Positions 60,000 through 64,000 of a stretch of DNA of 64,000 nt are shown here, in pieces. Position 1 is the first letter of the stretch; the number at the start of each line of letters is the position of its first letter. The notes beneath the pieces are model-generated. The model saw nothing but the letters and a program-made list of their open reading frames with translations, was not told the origin of the DNA and ran no database searches. The stretch is from Lumbricus rubellus. Its lineage: Eukaryota > Annelida > Clitellata > Crassiclitellata > Lumbricidae. The stretch covers positions 46,141,657-46,205,656 of the forward strand of contig OX243812.1 in assembly GCA_945859605.1 (NCBI GenBank), read 5' to 3'. The position numbers were made by a program, and so were the translations under genes.

Positions 60000-61470
60000 T
60001 TGGTGAACGGGTGTAACGGTGAAAACCTTGAAACTCTGACTTAGTGAAAACAATCATTTGGTCGTTTCTTAGTCGTATATTTGACGAAAATTACAAATTA
60101 CTTGGCCGTTTGAGAGGTATTTTTTGGTGAACGAATACGATGGTAAGAGTGTTGGAGTCGTGTATTTAGTGAAAATTAGGAGATGTTCGGACTTATGAAT
60201 GGTATTTTGATGAGCGAATGCAATGGTAAGTGTGTTGGAGTCGCATACTTAGTGAAAATTACGAGATCTTCGCACTTGTGAGTGGTATTTTGGCAAGTGA
60301 ATGCATTGGTAATAGTGTTGGAGTTATGGATTTAGTGAAAATTATGAGATGTTCGGACTTAAGAGTAGCATTTTTGACAAACGAATGCAATGGTAAGAGT
60401 ATTGGAGTCGTGTATTTAGTGAAAATTACGAGATGTTCGCACTTGTGAATGCTAATTTGGCGAGCGAATGCAATGGTAATAGCGTTGGAATTATGGATTT
60501 AGTGAAAATTATGAGATGTTCGGACTTAAGAGTAGCATTTTTGACAAACGAATGCAATGGTAAGAGTATTGGAGTCGTGTATTTAGTGAAAATTACGAGA
60601 TGTTCGCACTTGTGAGTGGTAATTTGGCGAGCGAATGCATTGGTAATAGTGTTGGAGACGTGTATTTAGTGAAATTTACGAGATGTTCGGACTTTAAAGT
60701 AGCATTTTGACAAAAGAATGCTATGGTAATAGTATTGGAGTCGTGTATTTAGTGAAAATACGAGATGTTCGGACTTATGAGTGGTATTTTGGTGAGCGAA
60801 TGCAATGGTAAGAGTGCTGGAGTTGTATGTTGATGTGAAAATGTAGGGACATATAAGAGATATTCTTGGTGAACGAATGCAAGGATGAAAGCGTTGGAAC
60901 TCTAACTTAGTGACAACCTTCGTTTCTTAGTCATGTTTTATGAAAATTACGAACTGAAGAAGTGTATGAGAGATATTTTTGGTGAAAGAATGCAATGGTG
61001 AAAGATTTGGAGTCGTGTATTTGGTGAAAATCACGAGATGATGGGTCTTATGAGAAGCATTTTGGTGAGCGAATGCAATGGTAATTGTGTTACAGCAGCG
61101 CAATTAGTCAAAATTACGAGATGTTCGGACTTAAGAGTAGCATTTTGACAAACGAATGCAATGGTAATAGTATTGGAGTCGCGTATTTAGTGAAAATTAC
61201 GAGATGTTCGCACTTGTGAGTGGTATTTTGGTGAACGAATGCAATGGTAAGAGTGCTGGAGTTGTGTGTTGATGTGAAAATTACAAACTGTAGGGACACA
61301 TAAGAGATATTCTTGATGAACGAATGCAAGGATGAAAGCGTTGAAACTCTAACTTAGTGACAACATTCGTTTCTTAGTCATGTTTTGTGAAAATTACGAA
61401 CTGTAGGAGCGTGTGAGACTTATTCTTGGTGGACGAATGCAATGATGAAAGCGTTGAAGGCATGTGTTTG
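60000..61470. repeat. 83-bp minisatellite, about 17 copies
   Basis: The anchor GAATGCAATGGTAA recurs at 60216, 60299, 60383, 60466, 60550, 60633, 60716 and 60799, giving steps of 83 or 84 bp, then less regularly to 61470. Neighbouring units alternate in sequence (TTATGGATTTAGTG versus TCGTGTATTTAGTG), so a dimer of about 167 bp is a higher-order unit. Units share GTGAAAATTACGAGATGTTC. It is not coding. Confidence 0.93.
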
Positions 61471-62332
61471 GTGAAAATTGTGCAAGAGAGAGAGAGACAG
61501 ATGTTTTTGGTGTATTTGATAATTTTCTAATATATTGATTTGAAAAAGACCGTGTTGTAGTGGTCAATTTATGATGAGAAGTGGCAGAATGTAAAAAGCA
61601 TTGGAGGACTGGGAAAATGTGTGACTTAGAACTGTGAATTATTTTCCACTGTATGCTGTCCATTCATTACTTTGAAGGTGTTCATTGTAGAGTAAGTTGT
61701 GCACTCAAACTGAATTTTTGTAATACCAATAGCATTTTGCATGGTTTATTTTACACAGATATGGGACTCTAGTCAAATTCACACTTCTCACGCTATTGAA
61801 ATCTTGAGTCAACTAAATCTATTTTTAGCACATGCCAGACAAGTAGTCTACTTTAGGATTTTATGTAACAACATTTCATTTCAAAATAGTAATATTACCA
61901 CTGTTGTAGCTGAGTGGCACACTGAATTTCTTAATTTCATCGTTATTTTTTTAACTTTGGAATTGCTTAAGTCAGAGATGTAGCAGAAATAACCGATGAA
62001 GTTACGAATGTGAGCTTAATTTTCTAAATTTTGGGTATCGATAATGTCAAAGTTGCATGATGGTAAAGGAGAAGTAGGCATAGAGGAGAGGAGAAGATAT
62101 GTTTACGCTGCAGACGAAACTATGTGCGAGGTAAGAATTCTTGAATTTTAGACGACTTAACGTTACAGATTTACGAATTTTGGAGGAAGTCAAAGATTAA
62201 GAAGTGATGATTGAGTGAACAAGTAGGCTAGTTGTAGAGGATGCGTAGCCTATGTGAAACATTGGAGAAGCATTAGCAGAAGTGAGCATGTATGACTTGT
62301 GTATTATCGCACGATTCAGCATTTCGAAGTAG
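61471..62332. other. Unassigned, left of the palindrome
   Basis: No gene or array is recognised. Part of this region may belong to the left arm of the inverted repeat if the right arm continues beyond the window. Confidence 0.4.
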
Positions 62333-62757
62333 TGGAATTGTCAAAAATTGTACCAAGTGAGAGTGAAAGCGGTTGTATTAGCACATTTTACCACTTGTAC
62401 GTTGTCTGAAATCATGTTTTCACGTTTTCTAAGTAATGGAATTGAACAAATTGCCATTAGCTGACGTTGTCACGCGTTCCCAGTTTGAAATCATGCTTTC
62501 TAAGTATTAGAATTGACCAATTCGCACGAAACAACAGCAATATTAGCAGATGTTGGTAGGACTACGTGACTGAAACCATACTTTTCACGATTTCTAACCA
62601 TTGGAATTGAGCAAAGTAAAAGAAGTAGCCTACTATTGGTAGTCTTTGACACATGTAGACTACCTCGTTTGAAATCGCAATTTCACGCTTTCTAGGTAAA
62701 GGAATTGAACGAAGTAAGAGGTGAGCTAGTATTGGGAGAAGCACGTTCGCAGAATTA
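62333..62757 (+). repeat. Left arm of a long inverted repeat
   Basis: It is the reverse complement of 63576-64000. By eye only one or two differences are found in 425 bp (for example AAATTGCC here against AAAGTGCC at 62470). The pairing is still running when the window ends, so the true arm is longer. Confidence 0.95.
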
Positions 62758-63575
62758 CCACCTTGAGTCGATGTTATTGGTAGAAGCACGTTCACAGAAT
62801 TGCTACATTGAGTCGAAGTGAAAGATGTGTGAATGGAAATTATTTGAAAAGTCGAGTAGGCTGCGCATGTGAAACCTTGAAATTTGGTCTTGGAGAGAGA
62901 AAGTCACGACTATTCCCAATAGGAGTTGTAGGAAAGACATCATATGCCTACGTTGCTTATAATTATTGATTATTTCTACTTATGCTGACGATACATTATT
63001 TCTATGGACACATTTTATTGTAATACGGATATTGGCCACTTTTAGGGATGCATGTGCTTGAACGAATAGAGAACAATCATTGTAGGTTTCAGAGTATAAA
63101 TCACTTTACGGTAAATGCACAGGGCTCTTGTTACCAGTTTGGCAGAAGTAAAGCATCATTATTATAAGAAATGATTGGTGCATTTGCCGTTCGCATTTAT
63201 CTCAAGTATCAGAATTGATAAAACTGTATAATTGAACATTATATTACCAATGTGAATCTTACATTTCCCTCTTGTAGAGAAATCATTGTAGAGAAACCTA
63301 GTGTGCATGCACCCAACCTAGTGTTAAAACCTAATTTTTCTACGCTCCAGCACATCACTTTCAATCATTTCCTTCACCCTTAACATGCATGAGTCTTTAA
63401 GTGCGTACAAATCAAAGTAGGATCGATTGGGAAAGCGTACCTCATCGCTGGTGCCGCAGACGAGCGTGTTGGGTCGGGGCCGCCGCCGCCCCCGTGCGCC
63501 GCTAGAACCACAACCGGTTGAATTTGGACGGTGAAATTTCGGACTTAAGAGTTTTTCAGAGGTGACGAACACACA
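62758..63575. other. Spacer of the inverted repeat
   Basis: 818 bp between the arms. It begins with a second, diverged copy of the last 50 bp of the left arm (AGAAGCACGTTCRCAGAATT, TTGAGTCGA). A GC-rich patch lies at 63465-63520. A minus-strand open frame at 63572-63324 (82 codons, containing DEVRFPNRSYFDLYALKDS) has a protein-like composition but no family I recognise. Confidence 0.6.
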
Positions 63576-64000
63576 TAATTCTGCGAACGTGCTTCTCCCA
63601 ATACTAGCTCACCTCTTACTTCGTTCAATTCCTTTACCTAGAAAGCGTGAAATTGCGATTTCAAACGAGGTAGTCTACATGTGTCAAAGACTACCAATAG
63701 TAGGCTACTTCTTTTACTTTGCTCAATTCCAATGGTTAGAAATCGTGAAAAGTATGGTTTCAGTCACGTAGTCCTACCAACATCTGCTAATATTGCTGTT
63801 GTTTCGTGCGAATTGGTCAATTCTAATACTTAGAAAGCATGATTTCAAACTGGGAACGCGTGACAACGTCAGCTAATGGCACTTTGTTCAATTCCATTAC
63901 TTAGAAAACGTGAAAACATGATTTCAGACAACGTACAAGTGGTAAAATGTGCTAATACAACCGCTTTCACTCTCACTTGGTACAATTTTTGACAATTCCA
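63576..64000 (-). repeat. Right arm of the long inverted repeat, cut by window end
   Basis: Reverse complement of 62333-62757. The same 60-codon frame (LPRKREIAISNEVVYMCQ) therefore appears on both strands, which is expected from the duplication and is not evidence of a gene. Confidence 0.95.

Noticed and set aside
62562..63771. Two genes for the same 60-residue protein on opposite strands
   Set aside because: The duplicate frame is explained by the inverted repeat; one copy carries no independent evidence of coding.

Overview
The window is animal nuclear DNA: AT-rich, very gene-poor, dominated by transposable-element debris and tandem repeats, with a single convincing cellular gene. There are no operons, ribosome binding sites, CRISPR arrays or prokaryotic genes. 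The peptide GPCR related to invertebrate FMRFamide receptors, the mix of RTE and CR1/L2-like LINEs, tRNA-derived SINEs, hAT and Tc1/mariner elements, and a striking excess of the word TAGGCCTA suggest an invertebrate bilaterian, probably marine. I cannot name the phylum from sequence alone.

Layout. 1-5,000: a 1.3-kb hAT-type element with a perfect 8-bp target duplication, perfect hairpins, a small foldback inserted in the tail of an RTE LINE, a frameshifted coding relic of unknown identity, and a G-quadruplex motif. 5,000-15,200: a tRNA-derived SINE, a 16-bp array in which every unit has an E-box, two Tc1/mariner relics, a related short element, and CR1/L2-type LINE tails. 15,230-18,060: a purine/G-rich tract, the GPCR coding exon, and immediately downstream a hAT element with intact 8-bp duplications that carries a BED zinc finger and a second nested element. 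18,400-40,000: minisatellites, hairpins, hAT MITEs, SINE pairs, LINE ends, a mariner transposase 3' end and a palindromic mariner MITE. 40,145-40,944: an uninterrupted 261-codon piece of an RTE reverse transcriptase. 41,000-46,500: microsatellites, a 10-bp array and an element sharing its core with the one nested beside the GPCR. 47,900-53,130: three larger elements, the last a nested composite with three levels of target duplications. 54,000-64,000: a mariner relic inserted in a hAT-like end, a 1.4-kb pentamer satellite, an 83-bp minisatellite and a near-perfect inverted repeat with arms of at least 425 bp that leaves the window.

The only gene likely to serve the host is the receptor. Its protein-coding exon appears uninterrupted, a splice acceptor lies just before the ATG, and the hAT element begins 73 bp after the stop codon, supplying the first canonical AATAAA. 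Everything else is best read as successive waves of mobile elements. Duplications and nesting give a relative order of insertion. I found no obvious new multi-gene system. The most unusual structures are the terminal palindrome, the elements sharing one core but having different ends, the foldback built from GTTTGGGCGCC words, and the TAGGCCTA excess.
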